A stretch of DNA of 64,000 bases, taken from NCBI RefSeq assembly GCF_032917945.1, contig NZ_CP136624.1, forward strand, positions 8,541,001 through 8,605,000, given 5' to 3'. The notes under the pieces are model-generated. The model made no database searches and was not told the origin of the DNA. It worked only from the letters and a program-made list of their open reading frames with translations. This DNA is from Bradyrhizobium sp. sBnM-33. GTDB taxonomy: Bacteria > Pseudomonadota > Alphaproteobacteria > Rhizobiales > Xanthobacteraceae. Below are positions 8,578 to 16,862 of the stretch, in pieces (positions within the stretch are counted from its first letter, which is position 1; each line of letters opens with the position of its first letter). Both the position numbers and the translations under genes were made by a program.

Positions 8578-9738
8578 ATGTCTTCATCCGATCTGCCGCG
8601 TCTGAACAGGAGAGCTTTCGTTGCCGGGGCTGCCAGCGTAACCATCTGCTGCGCGCCGGCGCTCGCCCAGCATGCGGGCCATGGCACGCCGTCAGGCGCA
8701 GCGCTGCCGGAAGCAGCGCCCTCCGCCGATCCGTTCGCCCGGCTTCAGGGCGGCACGCCGCATCACCTCACCACCGAGCAGATTGCGCAGCGAAAGGTGG
8801 ACAGTCCGGCGCCGAAGGGCCCGCAGGGGCGCTGGACACCAAAGGCGGCGTTGCCGCTGCCGCGAAGCGAAATGGCCTGGGCCACCGCCTGGGCGGGGCG
8901 CATGCATATTGTCGGCGGCTATGGCGAAGGCCGCGTCGACCGCGCCTATCACCACGTTTACGATCCGAAGGACGACCGATGGTTCAACGCCGCGCCATTG
9001 CCGCGCGGTGCTAACCATGTCGCCGTCGTGGCGGATGCGGGGCGCGTCTACGCGCTCGGCGGCTTCATCGAGCAGAATCGCAATCCGGATCCGAATGCAT
9101 TTGCCTACGACGTGACTGCCGACAAGTGGACGACCATCGCCCCATTGTCACGTCCGCGCGCGGCCGCGGCGGTCGCGCTTGACGGCAAGATCCATCTGAT
9201 CGGCGGCGCCGGCGCGCCCACCAACGAGCGCGCCAGCGTCGGCTGGCATGAGGTCTACGATCCGCAAACCGACAAGTGGGAAATCCGCAAGGCGCTCCCG
9301 GCGGCGCGCGACCATGTCGGCGCCGTCGCCCATAACGGCATGGTCCATATCATCGGCGGCCGCTTCAACACCTTTGAATATAACACCGACCTTCACCACG
9401 TTTACCTGCCCGCGCTTGACACCTGGAAGGAGCGCGCGCCGCTGCCTACGGCGCGTTCCGGCCACGGCCTCGTGGTTTACCGCGACCGCTTGTTCGCGAT
9501 GGGCGGCGAATACGGCGTGCAGGACAAAGGTCAGATATCGCAAGCTACAGTATTCGGTCAGATGGAGAGTTACGATCCGCAGACGAACACCTGGCAATCC
9601 CACGCGCCGATGCTGACGCCGCGGCACGCGGTCGGCGCCACCACGATTGGCGATGCCATCTACGTTGCCGGCGGCGGCGCGGTGACGGGCGGGGCGGTCC
9701 AGTCGTCCGTGCACGAGGCGTTTACACTGGCTGCTTGA
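8578..9738 (+). CDS. Tat-exported Kelch-repeat beta-propeller protein
   Basis: A 386-residue protein. It begins with a Tat-type signal (LNRRAFVAGAASVT, residues 9-22) ending near PALAQHAG. From about residue 95 there are six Kelch motifs, each with a GG pair followed by a conserved Tyr/Trp pattern: IVGGYGEG, ALGGFIEQ, LIGGAGAP, IIGGRFN, AMGGEYG and VAGGGAV. Six motifs fit a six-bladed propeller as in NanM or galactose oxidase, but the Cys-Tyr cofactor residues of galactose oxidase are not evident, so I assign no reaction. The start has AGGAG seven bases upstream. A truncated duplicate of its 5' end lies at 6361-6578. Confidence 0.85.
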   Translation: MSSSDLPRLNRRAFVAGAASVTICCAPALAQHAGHGTPSGAALPEAAPSADPFARLQGGTPHHLTTEQIAQRKVDSPAPKGPQGRWTPKAALPLPRSEMAWATAWAGRMHIVGGYGEGRVDRAYHHVYDPKDDRWFNAAPLPRGANHVAVVADAGRVYALGGFIEQNRNPDPNAFAYDVTADKWTTIAPLSRPRAAAAVALDGKIHLIGGAGAPTNERASVGWHEVYDPQTDKWEIRKALPAARDHVGAVAHNGMVHIIGGRFNTFEYNTDLHHVYLPALDTWKERAPLPTARSGHGLVVYRDRLFAMGGEYGVQDKGQISQATVFGQMESYDPQTNTWQSHAPMLTPRHAVGATTIGDAIYVAGGGAVTGGAVQSSVHEAFTLAA

Positions 9739-9784
9739 TTGCGCCCGACCGCAAGGCAAGCGTGCTTGGGCACGGGATTCACCG

Positions 9785-9866
9785 CTCCCACGGGCCGGCG
9801 GCTCCGGCCCTGACGACATCGAGCCAAGATTCAGAGATCGCTTTTCAAGACCAGCTTAGATCCGTT
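9785..9866 (-). pseudogene. Short relic of the 5' end of the DUF2236 gene
   Basis: Read on the minus strand this matches the first about 25 codons of the intact DUF2236 gene at 11246. Shared blocks are TGGTCT, AAAGCGATCT, and GATGTCGTCAGGGCCGG. I estimate 75 percent identity over about 70 bases, with an in-frame TGA and small indels. It begins at the stop codon of the 115-residue gene at 9856-10203. It is too short to encode anything and is best explained as the end of a duplicated or replaced copy. Chance or a shared functional motif is the alternative. Confidence 0.55.
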
Positions 9867-10203
9867 TTCTCATTTCGTCGCCGACCACGCGAAGGTCAAT
9901 CCTGCCGATCAGATCGGAACGAAGCGCCTCGGCCTCGCTGATGGCGGCCATGGTCTGCCGCAAGGTGCTGGCGTTCGAGCCGAGCGACACGATGCCGCCC
10001 AGCACGGCGGCAATCGAGCCGAGGGCGGCGACCTGATTGGACCCGAGCAGGCCGAGCACCGTGACGAGCATCAATCCGGCTCCGGCGGCGATCGCCAATT
10101 TCGAGACCAGCATGATCTTGCGGCAGCGCTCGGCGATCTCGGCCAGTTCCTCGAGCCGCGCTTCTATCTGCGAAATCTCGTCACTCGGGTCGTCCTCGTC
10201 CAT
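9856..10203 (-). CDS. Hypothetical protein, coiled coil plus two membrane segments
   Basis: I do not recognise a named family. From the ATG at 10203 the product is 115 residues: an acidic, Glu-rich helix (MDEDDPSDEISQIEARLEEL), then two adjacent hydrophobic segments (LAIAAGAGLMLVTVLGLLG and VAALGSIAAVLGGIVSLG), then an amphipathic helix that ends DEMRKRI. This looks like a membrane hairpin with both ends in the cytoplasm. The frame is open up to 10299, but the N-terminal residues before MDEDD overlap the end of the DUF2236 gene and look less natural. It probably shares a transcript with that upstream gene. Confidence 0.6.
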   Translation of the reverse strand: MDEDDPSDEISQIEARLEELAEIAERCRKIMLVSKLAIAAGAGLMLVTVLGLLGSNQVAALGSIAAVLGGIVSLGSNASTLRQTMAAISEAEALRSDLIGRIDLRVVGDEMRKRI

Positions 10204-10295
10204 CGGTCTCAAAATCCAGTTCTGCAAGGTTTCGTTTTCAGGAATCGTCGGCGGGAAATCTCTTACCGTAATTGACGCGCCGATGGCCATCGGCC

Positions 10296-11246
10296 TCATT
10301 TCTTCCGGCTGTCATCCAGACGCGGTCGTCCAGTCCACGCCCGATTGAGCCACCGGGTAGCCAGTTCGAGCCGCGGCTTTCCCTGCAGCCGCGCCTGCGC
10401 TTCATGATAGGGGCCGACATAGCGGAGGCGGGTCGGCAGGTGGGGATATAGGCGGCGTATCCACTTGAGCGCGCGATCCGCGGCCCTCCGATCGCGTTCG
10501 TCGAGATCGAGGCCGAAACCTGTGCGCAGCCGCTCGGGCAGCATCTGTGCGCTCAGGGCCACGTACCAGCGCGGCGGCCGCAACCATGGACGTGAGCCGG
10601 TGAAGATGTGGTGGACCACGTCACGCGCCGCGGTGCTGACGGATAAGGTATCGGATTGAGCCATGGCGGCGTTGTACTCGGCGAAGGATGACCAATCCGC
10701 CGGCAGGTCCGCAGGTCTCAGCCCGAACAGCGCGCCGAACAGCCGGCTTTCGGCCCAATATTGCTCGCGCTCTTCAGGCGAGAGCGGAGGCAAGACGAGG
10801 TCGTGCGCGATGGCGGCGGTTTCGACGAGGGTGGCGTGAACCCAGCGCAGCGCGGCGACATCGTTGGCGCTGTAGGATGAGCCTTGGGCGAAGCGGCCGC
10901 TCGCCTCGGGAAGCACGCCGGAGATCATCGCGTGCCGCCGATGCAGGCGCCGGGCCGCGGCAGTCGCGCCGTCGAGCGAACCGAACACCATTGTAAACAT
11001 CAGCTCAAAGGTTCGATGAAAGCGGCCGACCGGATCGGCAAAGGTGCGCGAGTGCTCGGCAACCGCAGCCGCGACCCAGGGATGCGCCAGTTGAAGCAGT
11101 AAGGCGCGCCCGGCTCCCAGAAACATCACGGCTTCCCTGTCGATCCGCCACGTCACCGACGCCGGGCCAAAGATGCCCTCAGCCGGCCCAGCGGCGCCGG
11201 CCCTGACGACATCAAGAGTAGCGTCTAGATCGCTTTCCGAGACCAA
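10296..11246 (-). CDS. DUF2236 / MpaB-type oxygenase family protein
   Basis: A 316-residue protein with the family pattern of the MpaB/latex-clearing-protein fold: VTWRIDREAVMFLGAGRALLLQL, the conserved AHPWVAAAVAEHS, then RFHRTFELMFTMVFG and LRWVHATLVETA. The His residues in these segments are those expected to contribute to haem or metal binding in the family. Its substrate is unknown. The start is a TTG at 11246 (reading MVSESDLDATL); no ATG exists before the conserved region, so this choice is reasonable but not certain. A partial second copy of its 5' end lies at 9785-9866. Confidence 0.82.
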   Translation of the reverse strand: MVSESDLDATLDVVRAGAAGPAEGIFGPASVTWRIDREAVMFLGAGRALLLQLAHPWVAAAVAEHSRTFADPVGRFHRTFELMFTMVFGSLDGATAAARRLHRRHAMISGVLPEASGRFAQGSSYSANDVAALRWVHATLVETAAIAHDLVLPPLSPEEREQYWAESRLFGALFGLRPADLPADWSSFAEYNAAMAQSDTLSVSTAARDVVHHIFTGSRPWLRPPRWYVALSAQMLPERLRTGFGLDLDERDRRAADRALKWIRRLYPHLPTRLRYVGPYHEAQARLQGKPRLELATRWLNRAWTGRPRLDDSRKK

Positions 11247-11303
11247 TTGACAAACCTTCGACAGAGATCGACCTGCTTTTCGCGACGCGGATTCTACCGC
11301 AAC

Positions 11304-12488
11304 TCAGCGTGCGCGGGCAGAAATATCCCGAGCATCGGTAAAGCCAAACCAGGCGAGCGGCAACGCTAGGCCGCAGAGCACCGCCATCGCAACGAACGCC
11401 CCTCCGCCATACCTGGCATAGAAAAGCCCCGAAAGCAGCGTCAGTGCGGCTGTCACCGCGCCTGAACCAAACGCGTAGATTGCTTGAGCCGTTGCGGCCA
11501 TTCTGGCGGGGACAAGAGCGGCCATCAATCGCATGCAAGACAGATGCAGCAGTGCGAACGTCAATCCGTGCAGCGGCTGCACCATCGCGAGCGCCACAAC
11601 GGAAGTCGTGGTCCCCGCAACCGACCAGCGGATGATTCCGGCTGCTGCAGCCAATGCCGCCGCACCACGCGCGCCGATCCGGTTGAGCAAGGCCGGTCCG
11701 ATCAGCAAGAATACGATGACCTCTGCAGCGACGGCCTCCGACCACAACACGCTTATGACGGAGGTGTCTATTCCGGCATTGCTCCACCTGATCACCGCAA
11801 AGGCGTCATGCATGGCATGGCTGCCATAGATCAGAGCAGAGACTAGTATCAGGACTCGGAATCGCGCGATCCCAAGGAGTCCACGAACCTCGCTCGCAAG
11901 CTGCGATGCGCCGGTATGCGTCGCCGTGGGAGCTGAAACCCTAGGCACCAGCGCGGTTGCCCCAGCGGCAGCGACAAGCAGGGCTGCGTTCAGCCAGATC
12001 ACACGCGTCAGGTCAGTGGAAGTGATGAGTTGCCCGATGAGCAGCGTACCGCAGACGAAAGCCGCCGACGCGGCGCCGCGGATCCAGCCGTATTCGAAAG
12101 GCCGCCCCGCCATCTGCGGCTTGGCCGCGTTGACCGCCAACGCGTCGGCCACCGACGTCGTTGGGGCTAGTGCCACGGCTTGAACCAGCGCCAGAAGCAG
12201 CAACATCCAGAAACCATCGGCCCACAGCAACGCCACAGCCGTTGCTCCTGCCAGGACGGCGCAGCATGCGAGCACGAGGCGCAACGATTGCAGGAAGTCT
12301 GCAAACATCCCGACGAGTGGACCGGCGACAAGACGCGCCAGCAACGCCGCCGCCAGTATCACACCGATCTGCTCGGGCGTGAGCGCTCTGGTTTCAAAAA
12401 ACTTCGGCCAGAACGGCGATGCAACGCCGAACGCCGCGTACAACGCGGCGTAAAGAGCTATGTAGGCGACTGGCCCAGAAACGCGCAT
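11304..12488 (-). CDS. MFS transporter, 3-phenylpropionate permease-like (MFS_1_like)
   Basis: A 394-residue inner-membrane protein with about 12 hydrophobic segments. The N-terminus YIALYAALYAAFGVASPFWP and the segment between helices 2 and 3, RLVAGPLVGMFAD, match the LacY/HcaT-like MFS_1_like branch. A central loop near residues 185-200 separates the two six-helix halves. Transport is presumably proton-driven symport; the substrate cannot be predicted. It is co-directional with the DUF2236 gene (57 bases apart) and may be cotranscribed with it. The ATG at 12488 gives the full first helix. Confidence 0.82.
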   Translation of the reverse strand: MRVSGPVAYIALYAALYAAFGVASPFWPKFFETRALTPEQIGVILAAALLARLVAGPLVGMFADFLQSLRLVLACCAVLAGATAVALLWADGFWMLLLLALVQAVALAPTTSVADALAVNAAKPQMAGRPFEYGWIRGAASAAFVCGTLLIGQLITSTDLTRVIWLNAALLVAAAGATALVPRVSAPTATHTGASQLASEVRGLLGIARFRVLILVSALIYGSHAMHDAFAVIRWSNAGIDTSVISVLWSEAVAAEVIVFLLIGPALLNRIGARGAAALAAAAGIIRWSVAGTTTSVVALAMVQPLHGLTFALLHLSCMRLMAALVPARMAATAQAIYAFGSGAVTAALTLLSGLFYARYGGGAFVAMAVLCGLALPLAWFGFTDARDISARAR

Positions 12489-12613
12489 TTCTGAAAGTTC
12501 CCCTCGGTAGAATTACGGCCACAAAGAACACTGCTCTGCCGTAGTTCATCCGCGAAATCTCCACATCCAACTTCTATCCGACCGGCCTTCACCCAAATGG
12601 ATGGAAGTTGTTG

Positions 12614-13651
12614 ATGCGATATCTTTTCGCCGCCGTGATTGCTGTGTTTGTAGTCGCGGTGGATTTTGAAAGTTCCGGAATCAGGTCAGTATGGATGGAA
12701 CCATCTTTCGTTGTCGCCGAAGCGCAATCGGAACCCGCCACGACATCGAATTCTCACACAGGAACTGTGACCGCGTCGGTCGAGCATTCGCAAGAACCGG
12801 ACGCAACAAACGTCGTCACCGCGCCGTACGAGTCGGCAACGAGAGCCGATGGCGCGGCTCATGCGGTCGCCTCGATAAAGGAGGAGGCCGCGTCACCGAA
12901 TTCGATCTGTGAGGCGGTCAGGACTGCCGCCGAGGAACACGATATTCCGATCGGGTTTCTCGCGCGCCTGCTCTGGCAGGAAAGCAGGTTTAAAACGGCG
13001 GAGGTCAGTTCGGCAGGCGCGCAGGGCATTGCGCAATTCATGCCGCGAACGGCGGTCGAAATGGGCTTGAGAGACCCGTTCGATCCGCTGCAGGCGATTC
13101 CTGCGTCGGCAAGATTTCTTCGCAAGCTTTATAATCAGTTCGGAAATCTCGGGCTTGCGGCGGCAGCGTACAATGCGGGCGGCGGCAGGATCGAGAAGTG
13201 GTTATCGCGACGCGGCGCGTTGCCGAAGGAAACGCGCGCTTACGTCAAGATCATCACCGGCCACAAGGCCGAAGCCTGGACAGACGAAGACAATACCGTC
13301 CACATGCCGACGGACCTGCCGGATAAGGCGCCATGTGAAGGGGTCGGCGGCCTGTCGAAGGAAGACCAGATCGCCGAAGTGCCCGTCGATCTGGCGCCTT
13401 CCATCAGCGGGATGTTGCGAAAGGCCGACATTGCCGAAGAGAGCCACGCGGCTGTCAAAAAGCGGCGGGTTGTTGCAAGCCGAACCGCGAGGGCTGTACG
13501 TACCGCGTTCCGGAATGCGCATGCCCGGGTGACCCGGCTGGCAGCAAAGGCTGCGACACGGAAGCTCGGCAAACAATCCGGTACCCGCTTTGCGTCGGCC
13601 GCCGGCAGCGGCAGCCGGACAAAGTCATCGAAAGCATCGCGGGAACTATAG
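12614..13651 (+). CDS. Lytic transglycosylase (SLT domain)
   Basis: A 345-residue envelope enzyme that would cleave the MurNAc-GlcNAc bond and form 1,6-anhydro ends. It begins with a signal or anchor segment (YLFAAVIAVFVVAV), then a low-complexity linker to about residue 95. The SLT domain (about 97-215) has the catalytic Glu123 in LLWQESRFK, followed by SSAGAQGIAQFMP and AAAYNAGGGRIEKW, all hallmark motifs. The C-terminus is basic, Ala/Arg-rich and Ser-rich. The ATG at 12614 follows GGAAG; two in-frame TTG codons just upstream are less likely starts. A strong terminator follows at 13685. Confidence 0.88.
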   Translation: MRYLFAAVIAVFVVAVDFESSGIRSVWMEPSFVVAEAQSEPATTSNSHTGTVTASVEHSQEPDATNVVTAPYESATRADGAAHAVASIKEEAASPNSICEAVRTAAEEHDIPIGFLARLLWQESRFKTAEVSSAGAQGIAQFMPRTAVEMGLRDPFDPLQAIPASARFLRKLYNQFGNLGLAAAAYNAGGGRIEKWLSRRGALPKETRAYVKIITGHKAEAWTDEDNTVHMPTDLPDKAPCEGVGGLSKEDQIAEVPVDLAPSISGMLRKADIAEESHAAVKKRRVVASRTARAVRTAFRNAHARVTRLAAKAATRKLGKQSGTRFASAAGSGSRTKSSKASREL

Positions 13652-13684
13652 GCTCGTATCGACCGGCCAGTGGCACGCGAAAAA

Positions 13685-13708
13685 GCCCGCATTGCTGCGG
13701 GCTTTTTT
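13685..13708 (+). terminator. Intrinsic terminator of the lytic transglycosylase gene
   Basis: Stem GCCCGC (13685-13690) pairs with GCGGGC (13697-13702) across a six-base loop, followed by six T (13703-13708). On the other strand four T follow the hairpin, so it may also serve the convergent gene ending at 13726. Confidence 0.85.
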
Positions 13709-13725
13709 GTCTCACCCGAACTATC

Positions 13726-14034
13726 CTACCACCGATAGCCGCCGGTGCCGAAGCTGAAGGTTACGCCGGGACCGCCGCCGTAATAGCGGGGACCATAGTG
13801 CCCGTACCGGCGCGGCGCGTAGTAGCCGTAGCTATCGTAGTACGGGCGATGGTGCCGGTGGTAGCCCCAGTGCCGATGACGCCAGTGGCGGCGATGGGCG
13901 CTGAAGTCAGTGGAAGACTGTACAGTATCCGTCGAAGGTTTCGCCTTCACCGCATTGTCGGCAGCGTTGGCGGCGGAACCGCCGATCAGCGCAGCAGCAC
14001 CAACGGCAAATACGATGGCTAGTTTCTTCATCAT
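13726..14034 (-). CDS. Small exported His/Tyr/Gly-rich protein
   Basis: A 102-residue protein with a signal peptide (MMKKLAIVFAVGAAALIGG, ending near AANAADN) and a mature part rich in His, Arg, Tyr and Gly (HRRHWRHRHWGYHRHH, then tyrosine-rich repeats and a GGGPGVTFSFG end). Proteins of this composition are common in rhizobial genomes and have no known function; metal binding by the His cluster is only a guess. Two adjacent ATG codons (14034 and 14031) follow GGAG. A second gene of similar composition lies at 48449-48856. Confidence 0.7.
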   Translation of the reverse strand: MMKKLAIVFAVGAAALIGGSAANAADNAVKAKPSTDTVQSSTDFSAHRRHWRHRHWGYHRHHRPYYDSYGYYAPRRYGHYGPRYYGGGPGVTFSFGTGGYRW

Positions 14035-14208
14035 CGAACTCCAGTGATGTGTCGACTCTACCGAGTCTAATCACCGCGCCGCGATCACGTTCCGTCTGCG
14101 ACATTAAGATTGCTACAGCTCCTTGAACAGACATTCATGAATATGAACGGCAGTTCCTTCGACGAGAGTAGCGTTGTACGGCTTCGCGCCGGGGCTTAAA
14201 CGTCGTCG

Positions 14209-14418
14209 GTGATCGGAAATCAGCGACATTGCAGATGTGGCGCGATCTACCACCGCACCGAGGCGATGGCGGCCTCGCGCGAGATCGACAGTTTTGAGTG
14301 CACGGCTTGCGGTGCTACGCTCGAAAAATGGGAGACAGCGTGGGTGCCGATCTATCGCCTGATCACGGATCCAGCAATCAAGTCTGACGAAACGCCGCCG
14401 ACTGCAAGCGAACCGTGA
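14209..14418 (+). CDS. Small zinc-ribbon-like protein
   Basis: A 69-residue hypothetical protein. Cysteines are arranged as CRCG near residues 8-11 and CTACG near 31-35, which is consistent with a zinc ribbon. Between them lie RTEAMAASREIDSFE; the tail (VPIYRLITDP) is hydrophobic and then disordered. The start is a GTG at 14209 with only a weak ribosome site, so the N-terminus is uncertain. Function is unknown. Confidence 0.55.
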   Translation: MIGNQRHCRCGAIYHRTEAMAASREIDSFECTACGATLEKWETAWVPIYRLITDPAIKSDETPPTASEP

Positions 14419-14448
14419 TCATTGCGCCGGACTGATCGCAACTGCGTA

Positions 14449-15282
14449 TCACGCGCCTGAATCGCTGGCGTTGGGATAGAACAACTGCTCGCCATTGATC
14501 TTGTAATCGGCGATCGCCTTCTGTCCCTCTGGCGATATCAGCCAGTCGATGAATTGCTGGCCGAGATCCTTCTTGACGCTCGGATGCTTTTCCGGATTCA
14601 CCAGCATGACGCCGTACTGGTTGAACAGGCGCTTATCGCCTTCGACTGAAATCATGAGGTCGCCGCGGTTCTTGAACGACAGCCAGGTGCCGCGATCGGC
14701 GAGCACATAGGCGTTCGAGGCGGACGCGGTGTTGAGCGCAGCGCCCATACCCTGCCCGATCTCCTTGTACCAGGAGCCTCTGTCCTTTGCGATGTCGATG
14801 CCAGCGACCTTCCAGAGGTTGAGCTCGGCCTGGTGCGTGCCGGACTTGTCGCCGCGCGAGATGAAGTCTGCGGCCTTCGCCTTGATCGCGGAGAGCGCAG
14901 CAACGATGTCCCTCGAGCCCTTGATGCCGGCCGGGTCGCTCTTCGGGCCGATCAGGATGAAGTCGTTGTACATCACGGGATAGCGCCTGACGCCAAAACC
15001 TTCGGCGACGAATTTTTCTTCCGCAGGCTTGGCGTGGACGAACACCACGTCGGCATCGCCGCGGCGGCCGGTATCGAGCGCTTGTCCCGTACCCTGCGCC
15101 ACCACCTTTACGTCGATGCCGGTCCTGGCCTTGAACATCGGCAGGATATAGCCGAACAGGCCGGAATCCTGCGTCGAGGTGGTCGAAGCCACTACGATCG
15201 ATTTATCCTGCGCGACGGCGTGACTTGCGAATACCAGGCTGGCGGTCGCCGCAATCAGCAGACGGCGCGTGAGCATGTTCAT
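14449..15282 (-). CDS. tupA: Tungstate ABC transporter substrate-binding protein
   Basis: A 277-residue periplasmic protein. The start MNMLTRRLLIAATAS is followed by a signal peptide that ends near SHAVAQDKS. The mature N-terminus VVASTTSTQDSGLFGYILP is the diagnostic TupA sequence; the TTST residues bind the oxyanion. Other typical segments are ADVVFVHAKPAEE, FVAEGFGVRR and FISRGDKSGTH. It would deliver tungstate (possibly molybdate) to TupBC. The ATG at 15282 follows GGGAG. It lies 70 bases after tupC, with a dispersed palindrome between them, so the operon order is tupB-tupC-tupA. Confidence 0.92.
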   Translation of the reverse strand: MNMLTRRLLIAATASLVFASHAVAQDKSIVVASTTSTQDSGLFGYILPMFKARTGIDVKVVAQGTGQALDTGRRGDADVVFVHAKPAEEKFVAEGFGVRRYPVMYNDFILIGPKSDPAGIKGSRDIVAALSAIKAKAADFISRGDKSGTHQAELNLWKVAGIDIAKDRGSWYKEIGQGMGAALNTASASNAYVLADRGTWLSFKNRGDLMISVEGDKRLFNQYGVMLVNPEKHPSVKKDLGQQFIDWLISPEGQKAIADYKINGEQLFYPNASDSGA

Positions 15283-15305
15283 TTGTTTTCTCCCATCATT
15301 AGTTT

Positions 15306-15351
15306 GAGCACGATCGTTCGGAAAGCCGGTAACCACTTTTCCGGATCATGC
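15306..15351. repeat. Dispersed intergenic palindrome of the CCGGT type
   Basis: The segment contains GAGCACGATCGTTCGGAAAG, CCGGTAACCACTTTTCCGGA and TCATGCG. It is an imperfect inverted repeat (CGGAAAGCCGGT against ACTTTTCCGGA, with GATC/GATCATGC ends), of the type scattered through Bradyrhizobium and Rhodopseudomonas genomes. Related copies are at 20848 and 28557. It sits between tupC and tupA, where it may attenuate or stabilise the message. Confidence 0.65.
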
Positions 15352-15352
15352 G

Positions 15353-16081
15353 TTAAATCAATAGTTCGCCGCCGAGGAACGCCCTCGCCTCGGCGGTTTG
15401 CGGCGCGTCAAAGAACGATGCGGCTGCACCGGTTTCGACAATACGGCCGCGGTGAAGCATGACGATTTCGCCGGCGAGCCTGCGCGCTTCGCCGAGATCA
15501 TGGGTCGCCATCACGACTTTGATGTTGCGCTCGCTGACGGCGCGGATGATGTCCTCCACCGCCTTGGTGGCGATGGGATCGAGGCTTGCGGTCGGCTCGT
15601 CCAAAAACAGTACCGCGGGATCGCGCGCCAGCGCGCGTGCCAGCGCCAGCCGCTGCTGCTCGCCGCCGGAGAGCCTTCGCGCCGCGCGGTCCGCGAGCGC
15701 GTGCAAGCCTACCAGTTCGAGCAGTTCGGCGATGCGCCGCGCATGCTCCGCGCGCGGGATGCCGGCGGCGCGCAGCGCAAAACGGAGATTGGCGGCGGCG
15801 CTGCGCCGAAGCATCGCCGGGCGCTGAAACACGATCGCGCGCTTAAGCGGCGGGACATGTTCGAGGCCGCCCCAGGTGATGCGCCCACGCGACGGCGCCA
15901 GCAGTCCCATCGCCAGGCGCAGCATCGTCGATTTGCCCGAGCCGTTGGGGCCGATCAAAACCGTGGGCGGGCCCGGTGCCAGCGCGAGCGCGATGTCGTC
16001 AAGGATCGTGACGCCGCGGGCCGTAACCGTCACGTGGTCGAATTCGATCGGCAGTTCGCTCGAAGGCGCGCGCATCGTCAT
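15353..16081 (-). CDS. tupC: Tungstate ABC transporter ATP-binding protein
   Basis: A 242-residue cytoplasmic ATPase. Walker A is IGPNGSGKST (about residues 42-51), the signature is LSGGEQQRLALARAL (about 140-154), and Walker B is VLFLDEPTASLDP. The H-loop is in VVMATHDLGEARR. The start overlaps the tupB stop by four bases (ATGA), so the two are coupled. The RPIVFQ-equivalent segment RAIVFQRPAMLRRS resembles the tungstate/molybdate family. Together with TupB and TupA it makes an oxyanion importer. Confidence 0.9.
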   Translation of the reverse strand: MTMRAPSSELPIEFDHVTVTARGVTILDDIALALAPGPPTVLIGPNGSGKSTMLRLAMGLLAPSRGRITWGGLEHVPPLKRAIVFQRPAMLRRSAAANLRFALRAAGIPRAEHARRIAELLELVGLHALADRAARRLSGGEQQRLALARALARDPAVLFLDEPTASLDPIATKAVEDIIRAVSERNIKVVMATHDLGEARRLAGEIVMLHRGRIVETGAAASFFDAPQTAEARAFLGGELLI

Positions 16082-16770
16082 CCCGCCAGTCGCTCGCCGG
16101 CGCGGCGCACGCCCCAGGCCAGCGCGTTGACCGCGATCACGATCGAAATCAGCACGAGGCCGAGGCCGACGGCGAGCGGCAGGTCGCCTTTGGAAGTCTC
16201 GAGCGCAATCGCCGTCGTCATCGTGCGCGTGAAGCCCTCGATGTTGCCGCCGACGATAATGATGGCGCCGACCTCCGCGGCTGCACGGCCGAAACCTGCC
16301 AGAAGCGCCGTGACCAGGCTGAAGCGCGCGTCCCAGATCAGCGCCATGACGCGGCCGAGCGGCCCGAGGTTCATCGCGGTGAGTTCGTCGCGGTATTCGA
16401 GCCAGAGATCCTCGATGGTCTGGCGCGTCAGCGCAGCGATGATCGGCGTGATCAGCACGGTCTGCGCGACGATCATGGCGCTTGGGGTGAACAACAGGCC
16501 GAACGCACCGAGCGGCCCCGAGCGCGACAGCGCAAGATACACCGCGAGGCCGACGACGACCGGCGGCAGGCCCATCAGCGCATTGAGCAGGACGATGACG
16601 CCCTGGCGGCCGGGGAATCTCGTCAGCGCGATCCAGGCGCCCAAGGGAATGCCGATCAGCGCGGCCAGCGCCACCGCCGAGAAACTCACATAGAGCGACA
16701 GCCGGACGATCGCGAACAGCGCGGGATCACCGCTGAGGACGAGTTGAAGGGCGGACGGGTCGTCTGGCAT
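16078..16770 (-). CDS. tupB: Tungstate ABC transporter permease
   Basis: A 230-residue inner-membrane protein with five or six hydrophobic segments. The binding-protein-dependent permease (EAA-type) loop is visible as AAAEVGAIIIVGGNIEGFTR. It includes the segment LMGLPPVVVGLAVYLALSRSG, typical of TupB and ModB/WtpB permeases. The frame extends to a TTG at 16782, but the ATG at 16770 gives MPDDPSALQLVLSGDP, a normal start. It is the first gene of tupBCA and lies 92 bases from the divergent regulator at 16863. Confidence 0.9.
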   Translation of the reverse strand: MPDDPSALQLVLSGDPALFAIVRLSLYVSFSAVALAALIGIPLGAWIALTRFPGRQGVIVLLNALMGLPPVVVGLAVYLALSRSGPLGAFGLLFTPSAMIVAQTVLITPIIAALTRQTIEDLWLEYRDELTAMNLGPLGRVMALIWDARFSLVTALLAGFGRAAAEVGAIIIVGGNIEGFTRTMTTAIALETSKGDLPLAVGLGLVLISIVIAVNALAWGVRRAGERLAG

Positions 16771-16862
16771 TTGTAATTCCAACTAGCGCGGTACATCTTG
16801 CGCAGATAGAGACGGTATGGTCAATTTATGTAATAGCTTCATTCAAATGCATATTGGTGCCG

